Shown here: in pieces, positions 10,117-20,989 of the stretch
How the letters are laid out: the number at the start of each line of letters is the position of its first letter
Position numbering within the stretch: position 1 is the first letter of the stretch
Assembly (NCBI GenBank): GCA_033398695.1
Contig: CM065802.1
Span: 77,424,096-77,488,095 of the forward strand
From: Orobanche coerulescens
Taxonomy: Eukaryota > Streptophyta > Magnoliopsida > Lamiales > Orobanchaceae
Length of the DNA stretch: 64,000 nucleotides
Reading direction: 5' to 3'
Translations under genes and position numbers: made by a program
Notes under the pieces: generated by a model
Seen by the model: only the letters and a program-made list of their open reading frames with translations
Database searches by the model: none
What the model was told of the DNA's origin: nothing

Positions 10117-12607
10117 CTAAGCTACAGGCTCTGAAGACGGAGGAGGCAACGGAGGAGAAGCATCACGATCGGTCCCAACCACCTCGGGACTAGGAGTGCT
10201 GGCCTTAACAGGTGAACTGGGAGGATCAGAAGGCAGCTCCAAGTCTAAGCCAGATTGCTTTATGGACTCCTCAAGGGCGTCCTTCCACCAGGCCGCCTCC
10301 GGAGATTCTTCCACGTCCCCGGACCAACCCGAAGGAACGGGAGCCCCGTCCAATGCAGCATCCCGGTCCAGCTCGCCCGAAAAGCCCAATGAAGCTAGCT
10401 GCTCACGAGCACGAGTCAGAGCAAAATCAAAATATTGTGTCGCAGTGAGGCTAGCTTAACCAGAATGCGGTGGAATTATGATACCTGGGCCGGGGCGGCG
10501 GAGCAGTAGGCCTCCAGAAAAGAGTGACCAACGTCACTAGTCAGGAATCGACGTCGGCCATCCGTCACCCCGCGCTCATAAGACGATCCCTCGGATCTAG
10601 CCTCGGCTAGTTGAGTCTCCAGCAGGGTCGCCTTTTCCGATGCCGCTCTAGCCTGAGCTTCGAGGTCGGCGACCTTCTCCAACTCAGCCTTAGCCCGCGC
10701 CTCAAGTTGAGCTATCCTTTCGGATTCGGCCCTAGCTTCCGACAACTGAGCCTCGAGCTGGCCCACCTTCTCCGTTTCAGCCGAAGACATGGTCTTCCAA
10801 AATTTCAGCTCTTGGTTTAGCTGAACATTGGCCATCTGGGTCCGCTCTAAAACCGCCTCCCGCTCAGAATCTTTCTTAAGGGCAGCATCTAAGCGATACT
10901 CCCTCTCCTGAAGCTGGGCCGAAAGATCAGAATTAGCCGGCAGGCGGCCTCAGTCGGCTTGCATCCAGGTGAGCCGCGAAGAAGAAGTAGCGCCGAGCTT
11001 ATGATCCTCGCGAAGGTCACGAAGGTGGCGAAGAACTGCACAAGAAGTTATATCAGTCGGCAGAGGGTAATAATAAACATAAAAATAACCAAAAGGGGTA
11101 TGAAGGCGAAAAGGGAATACCTTCCCAAAGTACATCATCATAGCATCAAATTTAGGGTCCTCCTCGGCGTTCGTAACCCCACTTATCCTTAGCCGGACCA
11201 TGGAGCTAAAATAAGGGAGAAATTTCTCAAACTCCTTGCAACGGAGAAGAGTCTCCATAGCCGGACCTGGAGGACCCGCGGTCTTCGGCCGTTTGGAAGC
11301 AAGGGAGCTAGGAGAAGAGGCCCTCTGAGTGACCTGAAGCTGCCGAGACGAGCTCGCAGAGCCTCGTCCGGTGGTCAAGGTAGGAGCCAGGTCGGATGGG
11401 AGAGTTACCCCAGACTTGGGGCGAGCAGGAACCTTCCGTTTAGCTTTGGACGAGCCCTCCGCCCTCTCCTTAGGAGGATTCGTCGACTTAGGGACCTTCT
11501 CTTTATTTGGTTCAGCTGGCTTGGAGGCATCCGACTGGCAGGTCCGCATGAACCGATCTACAAAAAACAATACAAACGGTCAAGGAAATAGCTAAAAAGC
11601 AAAATAACAAAGATCTAAAAAAATATATATATAGATAAAGCCTACCAATGTCAGGGATAGCCGGGTAGGGATTCGAGCTCAGCCCACAATGGAACAGAAG
11701 ATCATGGAATTGCGTCAGCTGGAAAGCATTATAGGGAATGGCATTCCATTCCCGAACTTTCTCGACCCACGCAGCCCGGATGGAACTACGCCTAGGAATA
11801 GGATCCTGGCTCGGAGTAGCCTGCGTCCATTGCGTAGGAAAGCCCCAAGAATCGGATGTGGGGAGCCGAAGGAAAAAGAAGCGGGACCTCCAGTCCTTCA
11901 CATTGGAAGGGAGGTGGGTGAAGAAATGGGCGTTGTTTCGGGAGGTCAAGTAAAAAGAGCCTTTAAAACTCTTTAGCCCAAAGCAAAAATAGAAAAAACC
12001 CAGTCGGGTTCCTCATGTCTGTAATGACACAAAGACGAGAAAACCCACCATGTAGTGAAAAGAGTTAGGAGAGAACTAGTTGAGGGAAGATTGTATTTAA
12101 CGGAGAGAGAGACAAGGAAGGGATGGGGTGGAAGCGAAGACCACCGCTCACACGATCCACAAACCAGGTAATATGACCCGGAGGAGGATGATCAGGGGTA
12201 TCGCTAGCCTGAGGTGTGACAAATTCCCACCCCGGGGGAAGCCTAAGAAATCTTATAAAACTAGCCAGCGCGGCTGGGCTAGTCCTCGATAGAGGATGGG
12301 GAGGGAGAACTCGAGTCGCCCCTACAACCGTCTGATATGGGTCGGCTAAAAGGCCGGTCACAGTTACCTCGTCCATAGGGGGAGGGGAAGGAGGATCTAC
12401 AATGATTAGGGGGATGCCAGAGGGAGGGATGTCACCTAGCTCGGACCAGTCTACGTCACCTAAAGGTTCATCCCTAAGACGAAGAGAGGAACCAGTAGCT
12501 CGCCCCGACCTACCCCCCGAATCCCCATCAGAAGAGGAAAGACCCTCCAAAAAAGAGTTCACGGCCGATTCGCCGGAAATATTTTGGGAATCCGAAGCAG
12601 ACGACAT
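10117..12607 (-). pseudogene. T7a antisense gene (Tat-type antisense ORF, coiled-coil protein)
   Basis: Reads opposite to gag-pol. N-terminal block 12607-12065 starts MSSASDSQN, is Ser/acidic-rich, then has FIRFLRLPPGWEF and FVDRVSGGLRF. The next block (to about 11646), HFFTHLPSNVKDWRSRFFFL...AIPYNAFQLTQFHDLL, resembles the plant 'putative gypsy-type transposon' (Transposase_28) domain. An 88-bp GT-AG intron (11558-11645) joins PDI to DRFMRTC in frame. After it come a basic Pro/Ser/Lys-rich region and a long coiled coil (10960-10520: QLEAQLSEARAESE, ADLEAQARAASEK). The end piece 10389-10117 is acidic (GELDRDAALDG ... PPLPPPSSEPVA). A TGA near 10955, a stop after the first block and shifts near 12060 break it. 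Function unknown; nuclear or regulatory roles have only been guessed for the family. Confidence 0.75.
11558..11645 (-). other. Intron in the T7a antisense gene
   Basis: On the - strand: CATTG|GTAGGCTTTA ... TTTTTTGTAG|ATCGG, 88 bp, T-rich 3' end. Splicing is phase 1 and joins two protein blocks in frame. An 85-bp GT-AG stretch at 11036-11120 is a weaker candidate, because the unspliced frame is also open there. Confidence 0.75.
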
Positions 12608-12649
12608 AACTAAAGGAAGAAAAGGGGAGGAAGAAGAAAAGGAAAATAT

Positions 12650-12695
12650 CTGTAAAACAAATCAAAAAGCTAAAGAGATGTTTAGATGAACATAC
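12650..12695 (-). other. Candidate 5'-UTR intron of the T7a antisense gene
   Basis: Donor GTATGT and acceptor TTTGTTTTACAG are near-ideal, but 46 bp is shorter than normal plant introns; a deleted intron is possible. Confidence 0.4.
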
Positions 12696-12846
12696 CCATG
12701 GGATTGGGTGGAAGTTCGCCGGAGAAAAGTAGAGCAAGCGCGTCGCCGGGGACAGATAGCTGTGATCGCTAGTGTCGCCTGAGAATTTTCGCACCAGAGG
12801 TTGAGGGTATAAAATCGCGGAAGTGGTAAAGGGGGAAGAAGACGAC

Positions 12847-12854
12847 CTTTTATA
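12847..12854 (-). promoter_or_regulatory. TATA box of the T7a antisense gene
   Basis: CTCCTATAAAAGG on the - strand, about 240 bp before the ATG at 12607. It matches the LTR core-promoter text CTCCTATAAAAGG (3655-3667, 13705-13717). Confidence 0.65.
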
Positions 12855-13144
12855 GGAGGGAGGGGCAAAAACCGAGGAGGATAGGGACGATCTGGAGCGT
12901 CCGATGCCCTATTCGAAGGAACGGCTGGGATTTGGCACCGTCTTAGCCGACCTATGGCAGGTCGACACCTGGCTTCGGCCATCGACGCGACGTTTGGGAG
13001 GCAGGGAAAGGAAAAGACAGGTTAATTATAGCGCACAAAGTCCGAAGAGCCTCGTTATCTGGGAACGGGAGTCCCAAGGATAATTGCGTCAAGGTCGTCC
13101 GGTTGTAAACAAATCTTACTCTACTCGGTCTTACAGATCGACTA

Positions 13145-13161
13145 GAGTAGGGGGGACTGGT
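13145..13161 (+). promoter_or_regulatory. T7a polypurine tract
   Basis: GAGTAGGGGGGACTGGT ends at the 3' LTR. Between 12860 and 13145 I see no gene. Confidence 0.75.
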
Positions 13162-13870
13162 TGATAGGACGTCGAATGTACGCTCCCAGAAAACCCGGTT
13201 TAAAATATGGACCAATAAAGGTCCGACCTAGGTTCTTAGATAAGGAGATGACAACCCCAAGGTCCTTTAGAAGGCGCGCCACCTCGGAGGCCCCACTTAG
13301 CCGTAATATCTCTGTTAGAAGGGCGCCGACCTCGGAGGCCCCGTTGACCTAGGATATCGATGAAGGCGCCGACCTCGAAGGTCCCCGGGACCTATGATAT
13401 CCGATAGCAGTCGCCGACCTCAAAGGTCTCTAAAACTACTGATTTGAATAGGGATGAGCCGACCTAAAAACCACCGAACTCAGGAAGGTCGAACTCTTGA
13501 GAAAGAAGATCCTGACTCACCTGATAGAATCCCTAAGATCCAGGGGTTGAGAGCCCATACCTTGCCATCCCGGAGATCCAGGGATTGAGAGCCCATACCT
13601 CGCAATCCCGGAAATCCAGTGATGGAAAATCGCAGCTTGAATCCCTGGATATCCGGGATTCTCTCTAGGAATCAGGAAAAATCTCAGATAACAAGGCATC
13701 CTCCTCCTATAAAAGGGAGAGAGGGGGTTCCTCAAAAAAGGACACACTCTGAGAATACAGCATATTTTAGAGAGAGAAAGAAAAGAGAGTACTTCAAATA
13801 TTTTGGGTTTTCTTAGCTAAACTTCTAAGATTAACCCGGTTCTTGGTGACCGATCAGCTCGGTTACATCA
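13162..13870 (+). repeat. T7a 3' LTR (709 bp)
   Basis: Pairs with 3114-3816. Differences are mainly small indels within the GC repeats and in homopolymers (for example GGGTTCC against GGGGGTTCC), with only a few substitutions. TATAAAAG at 13708-13715. Confidence 0.92.
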
Positions 13871-14388
13871 GTATGGTTTTGGAAGGAATTCAAGAGATAT
13901 GTTGATGTAATTCCCTTCTTCAATTCGGATTTTTGATGTTTTGTCGTTGGTTACTTCGTATGGTGACGATTATGGTGGTGCTATTGTGATTCTTGAAGTT
14001 ATATGAATTGTATGTCGAAGAACATGATGAATAAGGATTTTTAGATGTTAGAACACATCGGATTTTGTCATTTTATGGATCATGAACGTGAATTCGGATA
14101 ATTCGTGTTCTTGAAGAACTATTGAATTATATATGTCATGATTGTTATGAATAAGAACTGGAAATTGGAAAGGTTACGGATGACTTTGGAATATGATTAT
14201 TCATGATAATAACCGGTAAATTGTTCTATGAAGTTACCAAATATGAACCAGAAGGAATCTTGTTGATTTGTGTTTAAGGATAAAAGTTGGAATCGAATAT
14301 GTTATGAAATCCTTAATATCGAGATGAGTTGATCATTGATATGATGGAAGTGTTAAGACGATGCCTGGAATGCATGCCACTGCACAGC

Positions 14389-14453
14389 ATTAGCGCACGC
14401 TAACGGGAGCAATTTAGCGCACGCTACGTTATGCGTTTAACGTGCGCTAAATA
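14389..14453 (+). repeat. T6 LTR1 downstream palindrome group, one unit lost
   Basis: Three units here, but four in LTR2 (29800-29886) and LTR3. The missing segment lies exactly between two units, as expected for deletion by slippage or recombination between the repeats. Confidence 0.75.
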
Positions 14454-15261
14454 GGCGATCGATCTTGATTTTCGTGTTTTGATTATGAATTCGTGATGGT
14501 TTGATTTGGTTTGTTCTGACTGCGTTTATTCGAGGTTTTTGTTGAACCGTTGAGTTCGATTGGTTAGTTTTGTTGGTTGTTGATTGTTATCGGATATGTG
14601 TTATTTGATTACTTCGATAGGTTGAGATTATTGATCGGTGATTATAACCGGATGTTGTGGTCGTGTTCGAGTATGTCCATTGTATTGCTTTTGATCGGGG
14701 CTGAGGAGCTCGTAGACAAAGGTAATGTGTTCGGTAGCAGCTTCGTGGTATCGGTATCGAGGCAAGTTATTACTTGCTCAGTTATAATGTTTAATGAATG
14801 ATTTCAGTTTCATTTCGTTTATAATGCATATAACGATGATTATTATTGTGAACTCTGGGTATTTGGATTAGATATCGTTCTTCCGATTCTGGTAGTTAAA
14901 TCATAATGTACATGATTTATTTCGGTTATTGGTATATTTGGCTATCGAGGATACATTGTGATAAAGATGAGGATTCGAGTATTTGTGGTTCATGATATGT
15001 TTGGATCGTCGAGCGTTGTGGATAATCGTCGATGATGATTGGACATCGAGGTAGTTCCCGAAGGACTCGGGGCAAGTATTCCATATTGATTATGGTTTAG
15101 TGTTATTTATTTTGGTCTCTTACATTTTCTTTCATGTTGTTGAACATGGAGTCGTCCTAGTAAATTGTCATGTTTTCGTGCATGTTATGTTGTTCATGTT
15201 GATGAACGTGTTGATTTGCATATGTGTATGCATATTGTGTTGTTTATGTTGTGTAAATAAT

Positions 15262-15450
15262 CCGATGGGATTATGAGGATCTATGCTGAGGGCGCTGGAT
15301 CGAATGTCCACCATGCATTGGTTCGACGGGATCATCATGGGGATCTATCTTTGAGGCGCTGGATCGTTGGACGGAGTTTTCCACCATGCGTTGGTTCAAC
15401 GGGATCATCATGGGGATCTATCTTGAGAAGCGCTGGATCGTTGGATTACG
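15262..15450 (+). repeat. T6 LTR minisatellite (~63-72-bp unit)
   Basis: Three units of GGGATCTATGCTGAGGGCGC...CCACCATGCGTTGGTT...; matching arrays at 30703-30880 and 36763-36940, with a lone related unit ~120 bp downstream. Short repeated ORFs across it are by-products of the repeat. Confidence 0.8.
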
Positions 15451-16569
15451 ATTGTGTTGATGAAATCTTGTGAATTTGCATCATTGATTTTATCATGTGT
15501 TGTTATTCACATGTGTATTGTTGGTTATCCACCTTATGATGATCTGATAGGATCATCAAAGGGATCTATGCTGAGGGCGCTGGATCGTCGGATTTCAATT
15601 GAGTATACATCATTGTTATTGTTGTGAGCATATTGACGTAGTCATATGAGTATGCATTTGTAGGTCTTGTGTTAGGACCGTGTCCGTATGGCATTGATCT
15701 GATCTCGGATTAGACTGATATGATTGTCGTGGCACATCATATCTCGAGGTATGTTCCGTATTTCCTTGGTATTTGTCTTTGATGGACAATCGGTTATCGT
15801 CTTGGGATTTGATGATGTTATTCGATGGATCGTATTGGTCAGAAATGGTATATTTCCGTATCGTGAGTTGATGATGATAGTTTGAGAATCTTGAGTATTG
15901 TTTGAGGTACAATACAGATATTATGTTCGAGTTTATTGGTTAATCGATTCCGAGATGCGAACTGTGATAATGATTATTCTGATGAGAATTACTCGAGTAA
16001 GTAAAGTTATGACGGTAAGATTACATTGGTCGTATTCTTATGTTGTATTCTCATTGGTATGTAATTATTAATGTATTGTGACGGTTATCATTGTTGGATA
16101 TTATGGCTGACCCCGTCGTGGGATTTCTTTTTAGGTTCTTGGGGTATCGAGCTTGTAGCGGTCGTAAAGAGATGAGCTTCCCGGAGGATACTGGCTAGGA
16201 CGTGTTTTGTGCTTTGAGTTTCTTGATTGGTTCTTGTATTCCGCTGCTAGAGTATCTTTATGGTTGGTCTTTTTCCGCTGCGTGAGTATTTTGAAGTGCT
16301 CTTTCGGTATCAGTAGCGAGATTACTTTGGAAATCGTTTTCTAAACTTTTGTGTGTGTTTTGTTTGGCCTTGCGATTTCAAATGAGTTTTTACGACGGTT
16401 TTTGTTAAATGGATTTTATAAACCTTTGTGCATTTTTAAGGATAGTACCGTTGTTGGCCTCTTGGGCATTTGTAAATGTTTGCGAAAAATTCTTTTAGCC
16501 TTGTGAGTTCCATCTCGGGGCCCACGGCGCTGTAATATTTCCGGTTAAATCTGGGGGTGTTACAGAATA

Positions 16570-16581
16570 TGGTATCGGAGC
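16570..16581 (+). promoter_or_regulatory. T6 primer-binding site, first unit
   Basis: TGGTATCGGAGC, five bases after the LTR end; one mismatch to the plant initiator-Met tRNA site TGGTATCAGAGC. Confidence 0.85.
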
Positions 16582-18372
16582 TTAGGTTGAGAAAACCTAG
16601 GCATTTAGGTCGAGTTGGGTCGTGTTTTGGTCGCGTCATTCGAGTTGTCGATTGACTAATACTAGAGCCGTGAGTTTTTTTGTTGTTCACTCGGGCTTGT
16701 GCGTTATGTGATTTACCAGCGTGGTGCTGGGTTTGTTGTAAACTTTTCCAAATGGCGTTAACGAGATTCTCTGGAATGAGATATATTGTGTTCTTGAGTC
16801 GAACTGATTTGGCAAAACGTGTGTTTTGAAAATATCTCAGACGAGTATTTCCTTGAGTCGAGACATGTGCCAGTATCACGGGGAATCGTCGGCTTCACGA
16901 TCTGTAAGTATTTGGATTTTTGAATTTCACTGAGATTTATTGCCGTTCTAAGTTGATATGTTTTGAGATTCAGCAGATATCATGCGTTACAGTATGAGAT
17001 GTCAGAATTGGGACAGGATTGACGATTTGGGAAACTATAATTTTGGAAATCAATATGTCGGTTAAGTTTTGGAACGGAATTGTGCATTTGGGAGAAATGT
17101 TGTGCATGGTTGAGAAAGAACATGTAGTCATTTAGATCATTTTGTGATACATGAAACTGCTTTTGAGCATTTGAAAATGATACTTTTCAAAATGAATATT
17201 TCACGGATGTTTTACGGAAAATGATTTTTGGGCCGAGACCCAATCGATTCTGAAATAGATTTGTAACTCAGGACTTGGAGTCCGAAAAGAGTTTTCTACT
17301 TTTTAAACTTCTTGTAATGCGGAACAAGATACGGGCTGAGACCTTAATGTTTCAAAGGAAAGCTTTTCTGTTTTCTAAAACTCCCGAGATTTGTAAAACT
17401 CTTTATCAATCGTTTATTTATTTTGTTCCTACCTTTTGAGGTTTTGGTTTACTTGTTCAAATGAAACTTCTCGGGTAGTCTTTCGGTGTATTTGATTTGT
17501 CGATTATTCAATGTTTTGTCATAGCATATTTGAGGTGATCCAGGATGGATTAATAATTGACGTTGCGAATGTGAGGAAAAAGGAGTTTTAACAGAATTTT
17601 TATATATTGAGATTTTGGAACTCTATCGTGTGGTTTTCCCGATGGAATATAGGTGGATATTGGTGACGAGCTGAACTGATAAACAGGAGTATGGATATGG
17701 TCAAGCATTTGCATAAATCCCATTTTATTTAATCAATGGTATTTGAAAAGAATTTTTATCGAGAACTTGACACGAGCGAGCCGGTGGGTTCGAAAATTTA
17801 TTTCGTGGTCTTACCAAAATTTATGTTTTGAGTTCTGAAAATTTTGGGAAGAACTTTTGAAAATTTGTCTTCTTGATGAGGCTGTATGATTTCAAACTGG
17901 TTTTGAAAGTATGATTGATATACATACGCATTTGGTGCATAGTACATAACATAGTTAAGTTGCAAGTGTGACTCACGAACTGGTTATGACATTCCTATGG
18001 TACGATGAATAGAGATCCGAACTTTGGTATGGTAGTAGCCCGACTTTACCATAGTGATCTTCGAATGATTTCTTTGTAAGTGCAGATTTTGGGTTGTTTA
18101 CCTCATGCTGGTTGTTTTGAGTATCGATTGGTCGTTCCCACTCCATGTATAATTTGTATATGTTCGGCGGGCTGTGATTGGTTGTTCGTACGCCGAGGGA
18201 TATGCTCACCAGTCGGGTATGTTTATTGAGATACACTGTATGTGATTGGTGTGTCATTTTGAGAATGTTATTCTTTCGTATATTTGTTTCTGTGGTTCTG
18301 TGTTGATCGTGTTGGAGTTTATCACGTTGATGATATTCTCGATTGTGTTTTGACCTCTGGTTGGTCATATTG

Positions 18373-18398
18373 GAATTTATCATGTCGATGATAAATTC
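18373..18398 (+). repeat. T6 internal perfect hairpin
   Basis: Arms GAATTTATCA and TGATAAATTC (10 bp each) with loop TGTCGA. The second copy at 33812-33837 keeps both arms; its loop is TGTCTA. Confidence 0.75.
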
Positions 18399-18715
18399 GG
18401 TTGATTGTTGATCATTGTTGGTGATCATCTGAGCGTTCGGATTTTGTGTCAACGTTTCGGGATTCGTATCGTTGTTTTGGGTAGTTGTTTCGCAGATGTA
18501 TTATATATTATTCGTCTTATCGGAATTGAGACATGATTATGTAATCAGGCAGAGAAGATTTGATTCGGGCAGATTGTTTCATCCGAAGATGATATATTTT
18601 GTTGAGACTCAAGGAATTGTGATTGTAAAGTGTATTGAGACTTTACAGTGAGGTCACTAGCTAGTATCTCAGGAGATCCTCGGCTTTGCGCATTGGTAAG
18701 TATGCTGTTGTGGTT

Positions 18716-18720
18716 ATTCT
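18716..18720. repeat. Target duplication of T7b, left (ATTCT)
   Basis: ATTCT at both ends (right copy 28006-28010). T6 internal region 2 shows the single, unfilled site. Confidence 0.95.
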
Positions 18721-20581
18721 TGTTGGGATTCCGAAAATAAAACGAAATACGCAGCGGAAATAAAAACGAATCCCAAACAGGATCGATCAAGTAACGTATA
18801 TACGAAAAATTAATACGAAGATACAAAGGTAAAGATTCATACCCTTGAAGCCTTTGAAATAAATATTCGTAAAGTGTAGACGATGATCACGATCCCGTCC
18901 CGAACACGAAATCCCTTCGTTCCAAGCACCGAAAATTCGAAGCCTCTACTTCACACGCGTCGGAAGTTGCCCGGAAAAATCTACAACACTCCGTTCTATG
19001 AAGAACACGGCTAGGAAGTATTGTAGGAATTTTTTCTCTCTTAATTTTTCTTACTTCTTTTCACCTCAAAGATGAACAATATGAAGAAGAAAAATTTTTC
19101 TCTCTCCTCACTTGAAGAACTCACGGCCAAGGCTCAATTTTTGCAAGTGTGTGTGTATCTCTTACTTCATCAAGAGTTGGTTATATATATAATATATAAC
19201 AACTCATCATAATGAATAAAAAAAATGAGAGAGGAAACTCAAACATTAGTAAGATGACTTTACAACAAACACAACATGCAAAATGTAATGGCCATGTGAG
19301 GTGGGGATGGACAAAAAGGAAGCTTCCTAGAAACGAGCCGAGACACTCGGCTCAGTATGCGGACGTTCGTCAAACGACTCCGTTAAATACACTCCTTTTA
19401 ATCATCAATGTATTTATATTAATTAATTAATCTAATTAATTAATTATATCAAATACAAATATATTTCTCTAAGAAATATAATTTATGAATTAAATTAATT
19501 ACCCGGTAACTTAATTTTAATTCATGAGACCGCCTTTGATTTATCGATAAATCATAATTAGATATCAATATCTAATTAATTAGAGAGATAATAAATTCAC
19601 ATTTATCCGTCAACGCTCCTAATGCGCGACTCCGTAGGTCCGTCTCAGCCGGCATTGGGAGGAACCAATGAGTGCGGGCAGCACTTAGCCAGCCTAGCGG
19701 GCCGCACTGTAAACCCGGTGAGAGAACGAATGAAGAGATCATTCCGAACCATTATGTCGTGAATACTATATACGTATAGACCCTTCATCGATGTCCCGGT
19801 CAAGTCTTGGTCACGGTAAAGTCAAACCCTACGTTGACTAATCTCTTTACTTGTGTTTATGAAAATCAAGACCGGTGATTAATAGTGTATCTAATACGAC
19901 TATATCGAATGCTTTGGCCAAAGACTTATGATCTTATTTGCCATTAACCGTATAGGACATTCGCTGCTCACTAACAGAGATAGAATCCTTTCTTGGCGTA
20001 CGGTAAAGATCGCGCTACGCCCGTATAGTCCGCACTTTGAGGTCGACTCGGCAATTAAGCAAATGAGTCTAACTACTCTAATGACAAACTAAACGTCACG
20101 GGCACATCTTCTCACCGAACCCTCAAGTCAAAGGTCCACGTATACTATCACAACCTTTCGATTCGTCATCGACTCTCCAAGAGTGAATACCGTGTGGTGA
20201 ATCGAGTATGAGTCGTGTTCGAGTATCTTGGCCCCACCAATATACTTATAACTATGCTATCAAGGCGTGCACACGTCCTAGCATCGATTATACAAGTCAT
20301 ATTAAAACTTAATGCCCATTTTAAGTTTATTGACTTGCGAACAATTTATGTAAATAAACTTTAAACACTTCCAAGACATTTTCTCTTATCCCATAACGAG
20401 AATGGAATGTTCGATTTATTTACATGGACTTCACTTCAATGTTTACCAAGTCAAGAATGCAATTGAAATACAATAAACGGTGAATGAATCGTATTGCCTT
20501 TTTATTAATTATTCCATAATTACAAGTATAATGCCCTTACTCTCTCATCCCCGAGTGGCATTCGAGGGCATATTCCTAACA
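18721..20581 (-). repeat. T7b 3' LTR (1861 bp, at the left)
   Basis: On the - strand it starts TGTTAGGAATATGCCC and ends ATCCCAACA. A TATATATA stretch at 19182-19201 is the likely TATA. A small + strand ORF at 19212-19430 recurs in the other LTR and is not a gene. Confidence 0.92.
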
Positions 20582-20596
20582 ATCTCCCACTTGCAC
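20582..20596 (-). promoter_or_regulatory. T7b polypurine tract
   Basis: On the - strand TGCAAGTGGGAGAT abuts the LTR start TGTTAGG. Confidence 0.75.
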
Positions 20597-20693
20597 TCAA
20601 TGCCACACATCATGGTATCCAATACCCATGTTCTTGAGATGTCTTTCCAAGACGGCTGAGATAATGGCTTAGTCGGTAGTCGGAGACATTGTC

Positions 20694-20985
20694 TTACGAG
20701 TCTACTCTTTCCAATGAAACATATCCTTTTTCCACCATCTCTCGAACGATGTGGTACTTTCTCTCTATATGCTTGGTGTTGTGGTGAGCCCTCGGCTCCT
20801 TGGCTTGGGCGACTCCATCATTATCACGAATAGTGATATAGGCAACTCGCGTTAGGCACCACTTGAAGTTCTTGTATAAACTTCGCATCCAAAATGCTTC
20901 TTTGCTAGCCTCGAGGCGGCTTGATACTCTGCTTGGCGAGGTAGAATCTGCGATGGCGGTTTGCTTGGAGCTTCTCAAGATCTTG
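20694..20985 (-). pseudogene. T7b copia RNase H end
   Basis: Blocks seen: QTAIADST, EASKEAFWMRSLYKNF, DNDGVAQAKEPRAHHNTKHIERKYHIVREMVEKGYV. These are the usual C-terminal copia RNase H motifs. The catalytic Glu region (TEAEY) is garbled, and DNDG replaces the usual DNSGA/DNNGA. The rest of RNase H is only traceable in broken frames. Confidence 0.8.
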
Positions 20986-20989
20986 CTCC

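Larger units (their letters stand above)
3114..13870 (+). mobile_element. T7a: Tat-lineage Ty3/gypsy with two RNases H and an antisense gene
   Basis: A full-length 10.76-kb element flanked by GTATG (3109-3113 and 13871-13875). LTRs are 3114-3816 and 13162-13870. Sense order: gag, protease, reverse transcriptase, RNase H, archaeal-type RNase H, integrase; then two tandem arrays, an antisense gene, polypurine tract and LTR. Primer site TGGCGCCG, the extra RNase H and the long 3' region with arrays and antisense ORF fit the Tat group (Retand/Grande-like). All sense genes have frameshifts. Confidence 0.9.
1960..16564 (+). repeat. T6 LTR copy 1 (split by T7a)
   Basis: Real LTR sequence is 1960-3113 plus 13876-16564 (about 3843 bp). 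It starts TGTAATATCCGG and ends CTGGGGGTGTTACA. It contains the upstream palindrome cluster (2215-2727), TATATAAAAAG at 2734-2744, a second small palindrome group (14389-14453) and a three-unit minisatellite (15262-15450). No coding ORF is convincing. LTR copies 2 and 3 share variants absent here, such as GTTCCGTACG for GTTACGTACG near 2570. Confidence 0.9.

Noticed and set aside
11036..11120. Second GT-AG intron in the T7a antisense gene
   Set aside because: The unspliced frame is open through it, and splicing would shift away from the coiled-coil frame.
16436..16879. Minus-strand ORF of 147 codons, repeated at 31875-32318
   Set aside because: Runs across the LTR/internal border and primer site in antisense; present twice only through duplication.
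17973..18452. Minus-strand ORF of 159 codons, repeated at 33412-33867
   Set aside because: It appears twice because the T6 internal region is duplicated. It is low-complexity (Asn/His/Thr-rich), has no recognisable domain and no start context.
19212..19430. 72-codon + strand ORF, repeated at 26650-26868
   Set aside because: Within both T7b LTRs, antisense to the element; explained by LTR duplication.
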